DNA from: Convivina praedatoris
GTDB taxonomy: Bacteria > Bacillota > Bacilli > Lactobacillales > Lactobacillaceae
Length of the DNA stretch: 64,000 nt
Reading direction: 5' to 3' (one strand)
Assembly (NCBI RefSeq): GCF_933208505.1
Contig: NZ_CAKOEU010000003.1
A program made the position numbers and the translations under genes. Positions within the stretch are counted from its first letter, which is position 1, and each line of letters starts with the position of its first letter. Shown here one piece after another: positions 1 to 8,451 of this stretch. Below the pieces are notes generated by a model, which was not told where the DNA came from, ran no database searches, and worked only from the letters and a program-made list of their open reading frames with translations.

Positions 1-258
1 CTAGTGCCTCACAAAGCATAGTTGACCAAAGTGCTAGTGCTTCAACTAGCACAGCAAATGCGCTAGCTCAGAGTATCAGTGAATCAACCAGTCAAGCTGT
101 TAGCCAAAGTGATTCAGTAATTAACAGTACTAGTGTCTCACAAAGCATAGTTGACCAAAGTGCTAGTGCTTCAACTAGCACAGCAAATGCGCTAGCTAAA
201 AGTATTAGTGAATCAACCAGCCAAGTTGTTAGCCAATCGGCTAGTGTTAGTGCTAGCC
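1..258 (+). repeat. 129-bp coding tandem repeat, two copies
   Basis: The sequence beginning CTAGTGCCTCACAAAGCATAG at base 1 recurs at base 130 with few substitutions, a period of 129 bp or 43 codons. It encodes the serine-rich region of the M60 protein. The first copy begins at the window edge, so more copies may lie upstream. Confidence 0.85.
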
Positions 259-2447
259 AAAGTGGTTCTGAAAGTGAACAGGTTACAATCAAAAAGCAAG
301 ATATCTTTAGTATTGTTAATCCAACGTGGATTAATGATGCAGATATTAGTAAAGGGCGTAATCATGATCGCCAGGACTTAGGCATTATTCTAGGCAAGGG
401 TAACAGTATTCGACTTCGACAAGTTAATCCTAATTTTAAGGATAAGTTGACTTTGCGTCTTTTGGGCGATGATAGTGCTATTGAACAGGAAGCTAGTGTT
501 GGTAATGATTGGGTAACGATAACGGCTAAAGACAACTTTGTGCCTTTCATTGAAACACCACTTGGAGAGAATGGCGCTCAAATTGAATATGAAATAGTAT
601 CACCAACTGATCAAAAGAAACTGCCAATTTATCAGTTTGGGCAGAATCAATCTGAATTTTTCCAAACATGGCAGCAAAGTCAAGCTGAATATGGTTTGAT
701 TAAAAGTAAATCATTTCAAATGTTAGTTCCAATAAAAAATTATGATTTATTGAAACAAAACCCGAGTTTCAAAAGCTTAGACTCATTGATTAATTATTAC
801 GAGGGTATCTTTGCTAAGTATAATGAAATTGCTGGTTTTGATAATTCTTCTAATCTAAATCGTAATAGCCAAAACCGTTACTTCATCAAGGCAGATATCA
901 GTGGAATTGGTTACGCCTATTATGGACATCGTTGGACAGCCCAGCATGGGGATCATATTGATATGTATTTGCATGGCCCTGAAGAAGGTACATGGAATGC
1001 TGACGTTGCCCACTGGGGTACCCTGCATGAAATTGCTCATGGGTATCAAGCTGGTTTTGACGATCAAGGAATGTATACTAGAGAAGTTTCCAATAATTTG
1101 TTCTGTATCCAATATGAGTATGAAAAGTATGGCAAACGTGCAGATCAAGTTGGCTGGCTTTTTGATTTTGGTAATCGTAAAGCGGTGGAAGATGCGATGG
1201 ATGTAGCATGGGTGAATGGTAATCATTCCTATGAGGCAATGGATAATCGTCAAAAGTTGATTTTACTAACAATGTTAAGACAAAAAGCTGGTAATGGCGC
1301 GCATACTGAACTCTATAAAGGATATCGTGAATTAGCCAGTCAGCCTGGTTTTGATGCTAAACGTTATCCGCTTCCTGATTTGTTAAACCAATATTATAGT
1401 GATTATAGTCAGCAAGATTTCACACCTGTCTTAGAAAATTGGGGTCTTAAATTAAACACCGATCAAGCAGATCGTAATCGAGATCGTGGCTATCATCCAG
1501 TAGCACATTTGATTGATGTGGTGCCAGCTGACAGTTTGAAAGCTGCGCGACAGTTGTTGGATCCTAATATTTTGATTAATTCTAATTTTGAGCTAGTTCA
1601 AAATAAGGATATTCAAGCCCTTGGCTTACATGGTAACTTAACGGTTAACCTAGTCGGTGATCAATTAACTGAGCTCCAAGGACAGCAGCTGATACTAAAA
1701 GACGGTAATCAAGTAGTAGCCAGTCAAACGATTACTGGTAATCAAGTAATCTTTAATCAGGTGCCAAATGGTATTTATGATGTCGTATTAGCTGGTAATC
1801 GTACCGATCAAATTTTTACCACTCAAAAGTATGCTCTGGTTAAGGAAGCAGACAACAGTTTGAATTTGAATTTCCAGGTGCAAGCACGCAGCCAACTACT
1901 TAATCAAGCAATTGACTTTAGAGGCTACGCTGATCGTACCGCGGCGACCTTAACGACTGATTTAAGTGCTGGTTTGGTTCATTTCAATGTGATTAATAAT
2001 CAACCTCATGAGTATATTAATGATGACTATATCAAATTGACAGTCAAAGATACTCAGGGGCAGATTACTTATCAAACCGTTCTTAAAGGTAAGACTGCTG
2101 TCGTTGGGGATAATGTTTTTAAGATTAATCCTGGAGATACAATTGAAATTTATCATAGGGAAACGAAAACTCGTTTACAATCAAGTGATGATTTGATTAA
2201 TAAGAATAGTTCTACAAACGTATTAACCGTCACTCAGTATGGATTGGAAAATAAAGCCTTAAGTACAACAGCTAAAGAAATTTTGTTGCAAAAAATTGAT
2301 GCATTAGGTAATAAGCTTGAAGCTGATGCTAGTTATGGTAACTTAGCTGGTTCAGATCGTATTAAAAACTTGAAACTAGCCATTCAAGGGTTAGATGCAG
2401 AAACACAAAAAACTTTGATGACTAAATTTGGTAACCTATTTCAATAA
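3..2447 (+). CDS. Serine-rich repeat surface protein with M60-like metallopeptidase domain (5' end missing)
   Basis: The reading frame is open from base 3, so the gene begins before the window; 814 residues are visible. Residues 1 to about 90 are Ser/Thr/Ala/Gln-rich and include an imperfect tandem repeat of 43 residues. A peptidase domain follows, with HEIAH at visible residue 342 (base 1026) and a Glu 15 residues later, matching the M60/enhancin pattern HExxH(8-28)E. Around bases 1900-2160 is a beta-rich segment (FRGYADRTAATL, then PHEY, then GDTIEIYH) resembling the putative mucin/carbohydrate-binding module of enhancins. The last 60 or so residues look helical. There is no LPxTG-like motif or C-terminal membrane anchor, so attachment must depend on the unseen N-terminus or be non-covalent. 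Family knowledge suggests cleavage of mucin-type glycoproteins; the substrate here is inferred. Surface location is inferred from the serine-rich region. Confidence 0.8.
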   Translation, partial: SASQSIVDQSASASTSTANALAQSISESTSQAVSQSDSVINSTSVSQSIVDQSASASTSTANALAKSISESTSQVVSQSASVSASQSGSESEQVTIKKQDIFSIVNPTWINDADISKGRNHDRQDLGIILGKGNSIRLRQVNPNFKDKLTLRLLGDDSAIEQEASVGNDWVTITAKDNFVPFIETPLGENGAQIEYEIVSPTDQKKLPIYQFGQNQSEFFQTWQQSQAEYGLIKSKSFQMLVPIKNYDLLKQNPSFKSLDSLINYYEGIFAKYNEIAGFDNSSNLNRNSQNRYFIKADISGIGYAYYGHRWTAQHGDHIDMYLHGPEEGTWNADVAHWGTLHEIAHGYQAGFDDQGMYTREVSNNLFCIQYEYEKYGKRADQVGWLFDFGNRKAVEDAMDVAWVNGNHSYEAMDNRQKLILLTMLRQKAGNGAHTELYKGYRELASQPGFDAKRYPLPDLLNQYYSDYSQQDFTPVLENWGLKLNTDQADRNRDRGYHPVAHLIDVVPADSLKAARQLLDPNILINSNFELVQNKDIQALGLHGNLTVNLVGDQLTELQGQQLILKDGNQVVASQTITGNQVIFNQVPNGIYDVVLAGNRTDQIFTTQKYALVKEADNSLNLNFQVQARSQLLNQAIDFRGYADRTAATLTTDLSAGLVHFNVINNQPHEYINDDYIKLTVKDTQGQITYQTVLKGKTAVVGDNVFKINPGDTIEIYHRETKTRLQSSDDLINKNSSTNVLTVTQYGLENKALSTTAKEILLQKIDALGNKLEADASYGNLAGSDRIKNLKLAIQGLDAETQKTLMTKFGNLFQ

Positions 2448-2456
2448 TTAAGCTAG

Positions 2457-2499
2457 AAAAAAGCATGAATCCGAAAATTAATTCGAGTTCATGCTTTTT
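2457..2499. terminator. Bidirectional terminator between the M60 gene and alsS
   Basis: AAAAGCATGAA (2459-2469) pairs with TTCATGCTTTT (2488-2498), with an inner CGAA/TTCG stem. A-runs on one side and T-runs on the other suit both converging genes. Confidence 0.8.
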
Positions 2500-2515
2500 A
2501 TTGAACATTTTACGA

Positions 2516-4198
2516 TTAAAGTAACTTAGAAGTCTTTAATTTGATGTTGTTAGAATAGTCAACTGGAATGTCAATCACGACTGGACCGTCAATTTCAAAG
2601 GCCCGGTCAAGAGCATCCTTAAATTCGATTAAACTATTGACTCGAATACCAGTTGCACCATAGCCATCCGCAATTTTGGCATAGTTAATATTGTTAAAGT
2701 CAACACCAGAATCTTTACCATATTTGGCAATTTCTTGGAATCGAACCATGTCATAGTGTGAATCATTCCAAATCAATTGGACAATATTTGACTTCAACCG
2801 AACCGCTGTTTCCAAATCCTGTCCAGAAAATAGGAAACCACCATCACCAGAAATTGAAACAATCTTTTGATTGGGGCGAATCAATGAGGCGCTAATCGCC
2901 CAAGGCAGAGCCACACCTAGTGTTTGCATCCCGTTACTAAAGAGTAGTGTTCGGGGGCTATAAGATTCAAAATACCGCGCCATCCAAATATAGTGACTAC
3001 CGATATCAACAGTTACAGTGGTATCGTTGTTTACTTTATTTTGAAGCACTTCCAAAATTTGAAGGGGATTGAGCTTATTTTGTTCAGTTGGTTTAGCTAA
3101 GTAATCACGGTAGTTAGCATCATCAATAGCTGCATACTTAGCACGTAAATCATCCAATTCCTGTTGCCGGTTGGTATCAAAATCAGGCTTAGTTGGTAGT
3201 GATTCTTTAATGGCGGTCAAGGTTTCAGCAATACTACTTTGAATTTTTAGCTTGGGCTGGAAATCATTGGATAACTCGGCCTGGACTTCATCAATACAGA
3301 TAATTGGCGTAGCATCATTATTCCAATTGCGAGGTTCATACTCAACTGGATCGTAACCAACAGTCAAAATTAAGTCACTATCGCGTAAAACGGAATCCCC
3401 CAATTGGTTCTTAAAGAGGCCAATTCGGCCGAAAAATTTGTTGAGCTGTGTTTTAGATACTGCACCGGCACCTTGGAAAGTTTCGACCACAGGAAGAGCA
3501 AATTGATCAATTAATGCTCGCAAAGCAGCTGTGTTTTCTGGGCTTGAAGCGCGCATTCCAGCTAAAATCACAGGGGCCTTGGCGGTCTTAATTTTTTCGC
3601 TAATGCTATTTAAAATACTTGGGCTAGGCTGACCATAATCAACTTCAGTCAAGGGGTTCAATACTGGCCGAGTGACTTCTTGGGCGAGAACATTCTGTGG
3701 TAGGGAAATGAACGTGGCTCCTTGCTTGGGTGAAATTGCAGTTTGGTAAGCATTAGTGAAGACTTCGGAAACGTTGTTAGAATCTTCCACCTCGACACTG
3801 CTTTTGGTAACTTCTTTTAGCAAATTAGCACTGTTAACGGCTTGGTGGGTTGCTCGGTTTAAATCATCTTGAGGAACTTGTCCACCCAAGGCGATTAGAG
3901 GATCACCTTCGCTGGTAGCGGTGAGTAGACCGGTTGTTAAGTTTGTCACACCGGGTCCTGAAGTAACAATTGCTACACCAGGTTTACCAGTTAGGCGACC
4001 AATCGCCGCTGCCATAAAGATAGCATTTTGTTCGTGGCGTGTTACAATCAACTCAGGAGCACGTGGATCCTTGTGGTATTGCAATGTTTCAAACAATAAA
4101 TCTACTTTGGCACCTGGAATACCAAAACAGTATTGGATTCCTTGGTTAATCATTGATTGTACGAGTGCTTCAGCACCGTTCATTTCTTTATTTTCCAA
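2516..4198 (-). CDS. alsS: Acetolactate synthase, catabolic type
   Basis: This 560-residue thiamine-diphosphate enzyme condenses two pyruvates to 2-acetolactate in the acetoin pathway. It shows the N-terminal pyrimidine-binding region with the catalytic Glu in RHEQNA, the GPGVTN motif, and the C-terminal ThDP/Mg motif beginning SGDGGF. No regulatory small subunit gene is adjacent and alsD lies next door, both pointing to the catabolic AlsS rather than the biosynthetic IlvB. The start is TTG at 4198: AGGAGG sits at the correct distance upstream (minus strand), and the next in-frame ATG is five codons further in. It is transcribed divergently from alsD across only 41 bp. Confidence 0.93.
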   Translation of the reverse strand: MENKEMNGAEALVQSMINQGIQYCFGIPGAKVDLLFETLQYHKDPRAPELIVTRHEQNAIFMAAAIGRLTGKPGVAIVTSGPGVTNLTTGLLTATSEGDPLIALGGQVPQDDLNRATHQAVNSANLLKEVTKSSVEVEDSNNVSEVFTNAYQTAISPKQGATFISLPQNVLAQEVTRPVLNPLTEVDYGQPSPSILNSISEKIKTAKAPVILAGMRASSPENTAALRALIDQFALPVVETFQGAGAVSKTQLNKFFGRIGLFKNQLGDSVLRDSDLILTVGYDPVEYEPRNWNNDATPIICIDEVQAELSNDFQPKLKIQSSIAETLTAIKESLPTKPDFDTNRQQELDDLRAKYAAIDDANYRDYLAKPTEQNKLNPLQILEVLQNKVNNDTTVTVDIGSHYIWMARYFESYSPRTLLFSNGMQTLGVALPWAISASLIRPNQKIVSISGDGGFLFSGQDLETAVRLKSNIVQLIWNDSHYDMVRFQEIAKYGKDSGVDFNNINYAKIADGYGATGIRVNSLIEFKDALDRAFEIDGPVVIDIPVDYSNNIKLKTSKLL

Positions 4199-4239
4199 AA
4201 TTAGTCCTCCTAATTATTTTAAGAAAGTGACGCAACAAC

Positions 4240-4953
4240 ATGGACACAACAACATTATACCAGCATTCAACCCTCGCGGACTTGACCGCTGGTTTATTTT
4301 CTGGTACGCTACCTGTTTCACAATTACTACAGCATGGTAATACTGGTATTGGTACTGGAGATGGATTAGATGGTGAATTAATTATTTTGGATGGTCAAGT
4401 TAATCAAATCACTGGTGATGGGGAAGTTAGGGAACTAGCACCTAAAGATATGGTTCCTTTTGCCAACGTACATTTTGCAGATTATCAATCAATTGGTGAA
4501 TATCAAAAGATGGACAAGGATGAAACATTGGCTAAAATTGCCCAAGAAAAAATTTGGAATAATATTTTCTATTCATTTATGTTGAAAGGGAACTTCACCC
4601 GGGTGAAGACTCGTTCTGTTCATAAACAAAAACAACCATATCCTAGTTTAGCCCAAGCAGCTCAAAAGCAAGGCGTTTTTGAGAGGGAAAATATTAGTGG
4701 CCAGATGTTAGGCTATTATGCGCCTAGTCTTTATAACGGTGTGGCCGTGGGCGGTTTTCACTACCATTTTATTAGTGATGATCATTTATTTGGTGGCCAT
4801 GTTTTGGACTTTGAGCTTAATCAAGCTAGTTTAGGTTTACAAATGTTTGATAATTTAGTACAACATTTTCCCGTTGAATCTGTCGATTTCATGAATTTTG
4901 ATTACAGTCAGCACCACGATATTGCTGAACAAATCAGTCATGCTGAAAAATAA
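4240..4953 (+). CDS. alsD: Alpha-acetolactate decarboxylase
   Basis: This 237-residue protein converts 2-acetolactate to acetoin, completing the pathway begun by the divergent alsS. The zinc ligands are visible in the segment HYHFISDDH followed by GGHVLDF near residues 175-190. The N-terminal LYQHSTLADLTAGLF is characteristic of the family, and the length is normal. The ribosome-binding site is weak (AAGAAAGTG upstream of the ATG). Only 41 bp separate it from the alsS start, so the two promoters must overlap each other or extend into the opposite coding regions. A strong terminator follows. Confidence 0.95.
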   Translation: MDTTTLYQHSTLADLTAGLFSGTLPVSQLLQHGNTGIGTGDGLDGELIILDGQVNQITGDGEVRELAPKDMVPFANVHFADYQSIGEYQKMDKDETLAKIAQEKIWNNIFYSFMLKGNFTRVKTRSVHKQKQPYPSLAQAAQKQGVFERENISGQMLGYYAPSLYNGVAVGGFHYHFISDDHLFGGHVLDFELNQASLGLQMFDNLVQHFPVESVDFMNFDYSQHHDIAEQISHAEK

Positions 4954-4964
4954 TCAAGTGATGT

Positions 4965-4994
4965 AAAATAACGCCTTTGGGCGTTATTTTTTAT
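4965..4994 (+). terminator. Terminator after alsD
   Basis: AAAATAACGCC (4965-4975) pairs perfectly with GGCGTTATTTT (4980-4990) around a TTTG loop, followed by more T residues. Confidence 0.9.
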
Positions 4995-5104
4995 GACTCA
5001 AAAGCTATTATTTTTGGCAAGTGTGGTTGACATAATATTATTTAATTTAAATAAATAATTCTCTTAATTACTGATATAAAGCGATTTTTTAAATTTTAGG
5101 GGGC

Positions 5105-5133
5105 TTGACAAAAAAGTGATATTCCAGTAAAAT
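5105..5133 (+). promoter_or_regulatory. Strong vegetative promoter of dnaG-rpoD
   Basis: TTGACA (5105-5110), a 17-bp spacer, then TAAAAT (5128-5133). This is a near-consensus sigma-A promoter whose transcript would start near 5140, just before the leader hairpin. Confidence 0.8.
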
Positions 5134-5151
5134 ACTGGGAGTAATTAGAGT

Positions 5152-5186
5152 AGGTCGCGGACTTTCTGTTTGCGACCTTTGTTTTT
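5152..5186 (+). promoter_or_regulatory. Terminator-like hairpin in the dnaG leader (possible attenuator)
   Basis: AGGTCGC (5152-5158) pairs with GCGACCT (5172-5178) and is followed by TTGTTTTT. The hairpin lies downstream of the promoter and upstream of the dnaG ribosome-binding site, so it would limit read-through into dnaG-rpoD. The role is inferred by analogy with the terminator before dnaG in the E. coli rpsU-dnaG-rpoD operon. Confidence 0.6.
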
Positions 5187-5203
5187 AAATGGGGGCAACT
5201 GAT

Positions 5204-7048
5204 ATGGCACAACGTATTCCGCAGACTGTCATTGATGAAGTTCGGCAAAAGACCAATATCGTTGATTTGATTGGGCAGTATACCCAGTTAGTTAAACGTG
5301 GTAAAGAGTGGAATGGGTCTTGTCCATTTCATGAAGATCGACGGCCTTCTTTGTTCGTTGACGAAAAGAAGCAAGTGTTTCACTGTTTTTCTTGCGGTCG
5401 GTCAGGGACGATTTTTTCTTTTCTAATGGAAAAGGAAAATTTAACCTATCCAGCTGCGATAGAATCTTTGGCTCAAGCGGCCGGAATGCCCCTTGATCCG
5501 CGTTATCAGAATCAAGGGGAAGGACCTCAAGAGCAACGTTTCACGGCGATTTATCAGTTGTACTCAGCAGCTCAACGCCTGTATCAGCATATTTTGCTAA
5601 ACACTACGGCAGGGGAACAAGCCTTAGATTACCTACATGAACAACGTGGAGTTGACGACGAACTAATCCGTCAATATGGAATTGGTTTTGTTCCTAGTGA
5701 TAATGTTTTGCTTTCCTATGCAAAGGAGCAGGAACTCAGTCCACAACTACAAAACGATTCGAATTTGTTTTTAACTAACGAGGCTGGTCAAAGGCGTGAT
5801 CGCTTTGCTAATCGAATTGTTTGGCCAATCGCTAATGCCAGTGGTCAAGTAGTTGGTTTTTCCGGACGAGCCTTAGATTCTAAAAATCCGATTAAGTATA
5901 TGAATAGTCCTGAAAGTGAATTTTTCAATAAAGGGCAACTTTTATATAATCTTGATCAAGTTAAAAACAACATTCGCCAAGCTAGCACGGCCATGATTTT
6001 GGAAGGTTTCATGGATGTCATGTCCGTCAATATGCTTGACCCAGCAATCGGGTTGGCGACGATGGGGACTGCTCTAACTAATGACCACGTTCGCCAAATT
6101 GAACGTTTGGCCAAAAAAGTTTTACTAGTTTACGATGGTGATCAGGCTGGGCAGAATGCAGCTAAGCGCAGTATTGCCTTAATTAATCAAGAAGCACCTA
6201 AAATTGAAGTGGGTGTTATTGTTCTACCGGATAATTTGGATCCTGACGAAATGCGGTTACAACGGGGGTTGCCTGCGTTACAAAATTCGCTCCAGCAAGG
6301 GGTCCTGACGCCCGTTGAATTCTTAGTTAGTGCCGCTCGTACGGGGCGAAATCTTTCCAACCAAGCTCAATATTTAGATTTCTTAAAAGAAGTCATGGTG
6401 ATTTTAAAACAGGCTAGTCCGGTTGAACAAGATATTCAGCTTAATCGCTTGAGTGAGGAATTTGGTACGGATAAGGGCGCCTTGCAGCAACAGTTAGCGA
6501 CAACAACGTTTCCTAAAGTTCGCCAAGAAACCACAGATTCTGGCTTAATTCTGCCACCCCATGCATTGGTTGAACCTGATTTAAATGCATATTTGCCGGG
6601 TTCTTCCATTAGTCGGATTGAACTAGCTGAACGGGGATTGATCATGGCAATGATTAAATCGCCGGCTATGATGAGCTACGTGAAATCCCAAGCCGGTTTC
6701 GCCTTTGTGCATTCCGATTACCAGTTAATTATGATGCTGATTGAGGTCTATCAGCAAAATGTTGGTTCGGATTTTGATTTAGCTAAGTTTATGGATTTTA
6801 TTCAAAAACCAGCCCTAAATCAAAAAATTATGGCAATTGAAAGAGAATTTGGTGATTTAGCCGTGGAACGGGATGCTGTCCAGGACTACCTTCGGGTGGT
6901 TATGCGAGAAGCCCCTTACGAAAATAAGCTAAACGAGTTGACGCAAGCGATTCGCTTAGCTAAACAGCAGCATGATGATAGCAAGTTAATTCAGCTTTCA
7001 ACAGAGTTAATTAACTTAAAGCGTCAGATGCAACACGATAGGAGATAG
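5204..7048 (+). CDS. dnaG: DNA primase
   Basis: This 614-residue protein makes the RNA primers for DNA replication. The N-terminal CHC2 zinc finger is intact (C40, H43, C61, C64). The TOPRIM core follows with the metal-binding segments LEGFMDV and YDGDQAG, and the C-terminal third is the expected helical helicase-binding region. ATG at 5204 was preferred over ATG at 5189 because it gives the usual MAQRIP start and uses the GGGGG at 5192-5196 as its ribosome-binding site. One base separates its stop from rpoD, so the two form an operon read from the promoter at 5105. Confidence 0.96.
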   Translation: MAQRIPQTVIDEVRQKTNIVDLIGQYTQLVKRGKEWNGSCPFHEDRRPSLFVDEKKQVFHCFSCGRSGTIFSFLMEKENLTYPAAIESLAQAAGMPLDPRYQNQGEGPQEQRFTAIYQLYSAAQRLYQHILLNTTAGEQALDYLHEQRGVDDELIRQYGIGFVPSDNVLLSYAKEQELSPQLQNDSNLFLTNEAGQRRDRFANRIVWPIANASGQVVGFSGRALDSKNPIKYMNSPESEFFNKGQLLYNLDQVKNNIRQASTAMILEGFMDVMSVNMLDPAIGLATMGTALTNDHVRQIERLAKKVLLVYDGDQAGQNAAKRSIALINQEAPKIEVGVIVLPDNLDPDEMRLQRGLPALQNSLQQGVLTPVEFLVSAARTGRNLSNQAQYLDFLKEVMVILKQASPVEQDIQLNRLSEEFGTDKGALQQQLATTTFPKVRQETTDSGLILPPHALVEPDLNAYLPGSSISRIELAERGLIMAMIKSPAMMSYVKSQAGFAFVHSDYQLIMMLIEVYQQNVGSDFDLAKFMDFIQKPALNQKIMAIEREFGDLAVERDAVQDYLRVVMREAPYENKLNELTQAIRLAKQQHDDSKLIQLSTELINLKRQMQHDRR

Positions 7049-7049
7049 T

Positions 7050-8339
7050 ATGGCAAAAATTTCAAGTTCAAGTAAAATTTCAGAAATTAAAGACTACTTA
7101 AATGAGCAAGGAATCGCCTTTAATGGCCGTGCACGGAAGGCAGAACTTTTAGCATTAGCTGAAGGAAAGTCGCCGGAAGAAGCTGCCGAAGCGGGGCGTA
7201 AGGTTAGTCACCATACCGCTAAAAAGTCTGGACCCATTAAAAGCGCTGCCTATGAAAAACAAGTGCGAGAATTATTGAAAGAATTCAAGCCAGCTAAACA
7301 GATTCTATATAAGGAACTTTCTCAACGAATTGCTGAACCTTTCCATTTGGATGGAGAAAACATCGAACGTTTGATGGAAAAGGTTGAAGATGCTGGAATC
7401 GCCATTGTTGATGAATCTGGTGATCCTGCTCCTGAAGTGCTGAAAGCCAAGCAAAATAAGCCATCCAAGGAAGAATTAGAATCTGCTGAAAATACGGCTG
7501 GGATTAAGATTAATGATCCCGTGCGGATGTACTTAAAGGAAATTGGTCGAGTTAGCCTGTTAAAAGGTGATGAAGAAATCGAGCTGTCCAAGCGAATTGA
7601 AGCTGGTGATTTAGAAGCTAAACAAGAATTAGCCGAAGCCAACCTACGTTTGGTGGTGTCGATTGCTAAGCGTTATGTTGGGCGTGGTATGCAATTCTTG
7701 GATTTGATTCAAGAAGGAAACATGGGTTTGATGAAAGCCGTTGATAAGTTCGACTATACCAAGGGATTTAAGTTTTCAACCTATGCCACTTGGTGGATTC
7801 GTCAGGCTATTACTCGTGCCATTGCTGATCAAGCCCGGACGATTCGTGTACCGGTCCACATGGTCGAAACAATTAATAAGTTAATTCGAATTCAGCGTCA
7901 ACTGCTTCAAGATTTGGGTCGTGAACCGATGCCAGAAGAAATTGGAGCCGAAATGGACTTGACTGCTGATAAGGTTCGTGAAATTCTTAAAATCGCGCAA
8001 GAACCTGTTTCTCTAGAAACCCCAATTGGTGAAGAGGATGATTCGCATTTGGGTGATTTCATTGAAGATAACGAGGCCGTTTCACCGGCCGATTCAGCAG
8101 CCTATGAAATGTTGCGTGAACAATTAGAATCGGTCCTAGATACCTTAACAGATCGAGAAGAAAACGTTTTGCGTCTTCGTTTTGGTTTGGAAGATGGTCG
8201 GACACGTACTTTGGAAGAAGTTGGCCGAGTATTTGGTGTTACCCGTGAGCGGATTCGTCAAATTGAAGCGAAAGCATTGCGGAAGTTACGGCATCCAAGT
8301 CGTTCTAAGCACTTAAAGGACTTCATGGACGAAGATTAA
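7050..8339 (+). CDS. rpoD: Primary sigma factor with extra N-terminal HeH/SAP-like domain
   Basis: This 429-residue vegetative sigma factor has a region 1.1-like segment at about residues 66-125. Region 1.2 starts at about 156 (DPVRMYLKEIG), region 2 has YATWWIRQAITRAI near 245-258, and region 4 ends with the helix-turn-helix RIRQIEAKALRKLRHP. Ahead of region 1.1, residues 9-40 form an additional small module (ISEIKDYLNEQGI, then GRARKAELLALAEG) with the helix-extended-loop-helix pattern of HeH/SAP DNA-binding motifs. It is joined by a charged linker. Lactobacillus sigma-A proteins of which I know the length are around 370 residues, so this is an extension. AGGAGA precedes the ATG. It is co-transcribed with dnaG and ends at a clear terminator. 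Confidence 0.96.
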   Translation: MAKISSSSKISEIKDYLNEQGIAFNGRARKAELLALAEGKSPEEAAEAGRKVSHHTAKKSGPIKSAAYEKQVRELLKEFKPAKQILYKELSQRIAEPFHLDGENIERLMEKVEDAGIAIVDESGDPAPEVLKAKQNKPSKEELESAENTAGIKINDPVRMYLKEIGRVSLLKGDEEIELSKRIEAGDLEAKQELAEANLRLVVSIAKRYVGRGMQFLDLIQEGNMGLMKAVDKFDYTKGFKFSTYATWWIRQAITRAIADQARTIRVPVHMVETINKLIRIQRQLLQDLGREPMPEEIGAEMDLTADKVREILKIAQEPVSLETPIGEEDDSHLGDFIEDNEAVSPADSAAYEMLREQLESVLDTLTDREENVLRLRFGLEDGRTRTLEEVGRVFGVTRERIRQIEAKALRKLRHPSRSKHLKDFMDED

Positions 8340-8350
8340 TAGCAATTTTA

Positions 8351-8378
8351 AAAAGCCACGCCAATCCGTGGCTTTTCT
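8351..8378 (+). terminator. Terminator after rpoD
   Basis: AAAAGCCACG (8351-8360) pairs with CGTGGCTTTT (8367-8376), closing the dnaG-rpoD operon. Confidence 0.9.
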
Positions 8379-8403
8379 TATGGGCCTATGCTAAACTAAA
8401 AAT

Positions 8404-8445
8404 CAGCGGTTCATCAACCATCCCGCTCTAAAAAAACTAGGAGAG
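8404..8445 (+). promoter_or_regulatory. preQ1 class I riboswitch before queT
   Basis: AGCGG (8405-8409) pairs with CCGCT (8423-8427). It is followed by TTC in loop 1, a CC-containing stretch, and the A-rich tail AAAAAAACTAGGAG that completes the H-type pseudoknot. This matches the known preQ1-I layout seen in B. subtilis queC. The tail's AGGAGAG (8439-8445) is also the ribosome-binding site of queT, so ligand binding should hide it and repress translation. Confidence 0.85.
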
Positions 8446-8451
8446 AAAAGC

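Noticed and set aside
1..258. Direct repeats of about 129 bp that could suggest a CRISPR-like or integrative array
   Set aside because: The period is a multiple of three, lies in an open reading frame and encodes a serine-rich protein region; there are no constant repeats with unique spacers.
447..2447. A separate gene starting at the ATG at 447
   Set aside because: The same frame is open from base 3 without a stop and no ribosome-binding site precedes 447, so this is an internal methionine.
5189..5203. ATG at 5189 as dnaG start
   Set aside because: The GGGGG it would include is the ribosome-binding site of the ATG at 5204, which gives the usual primase N-terminus.
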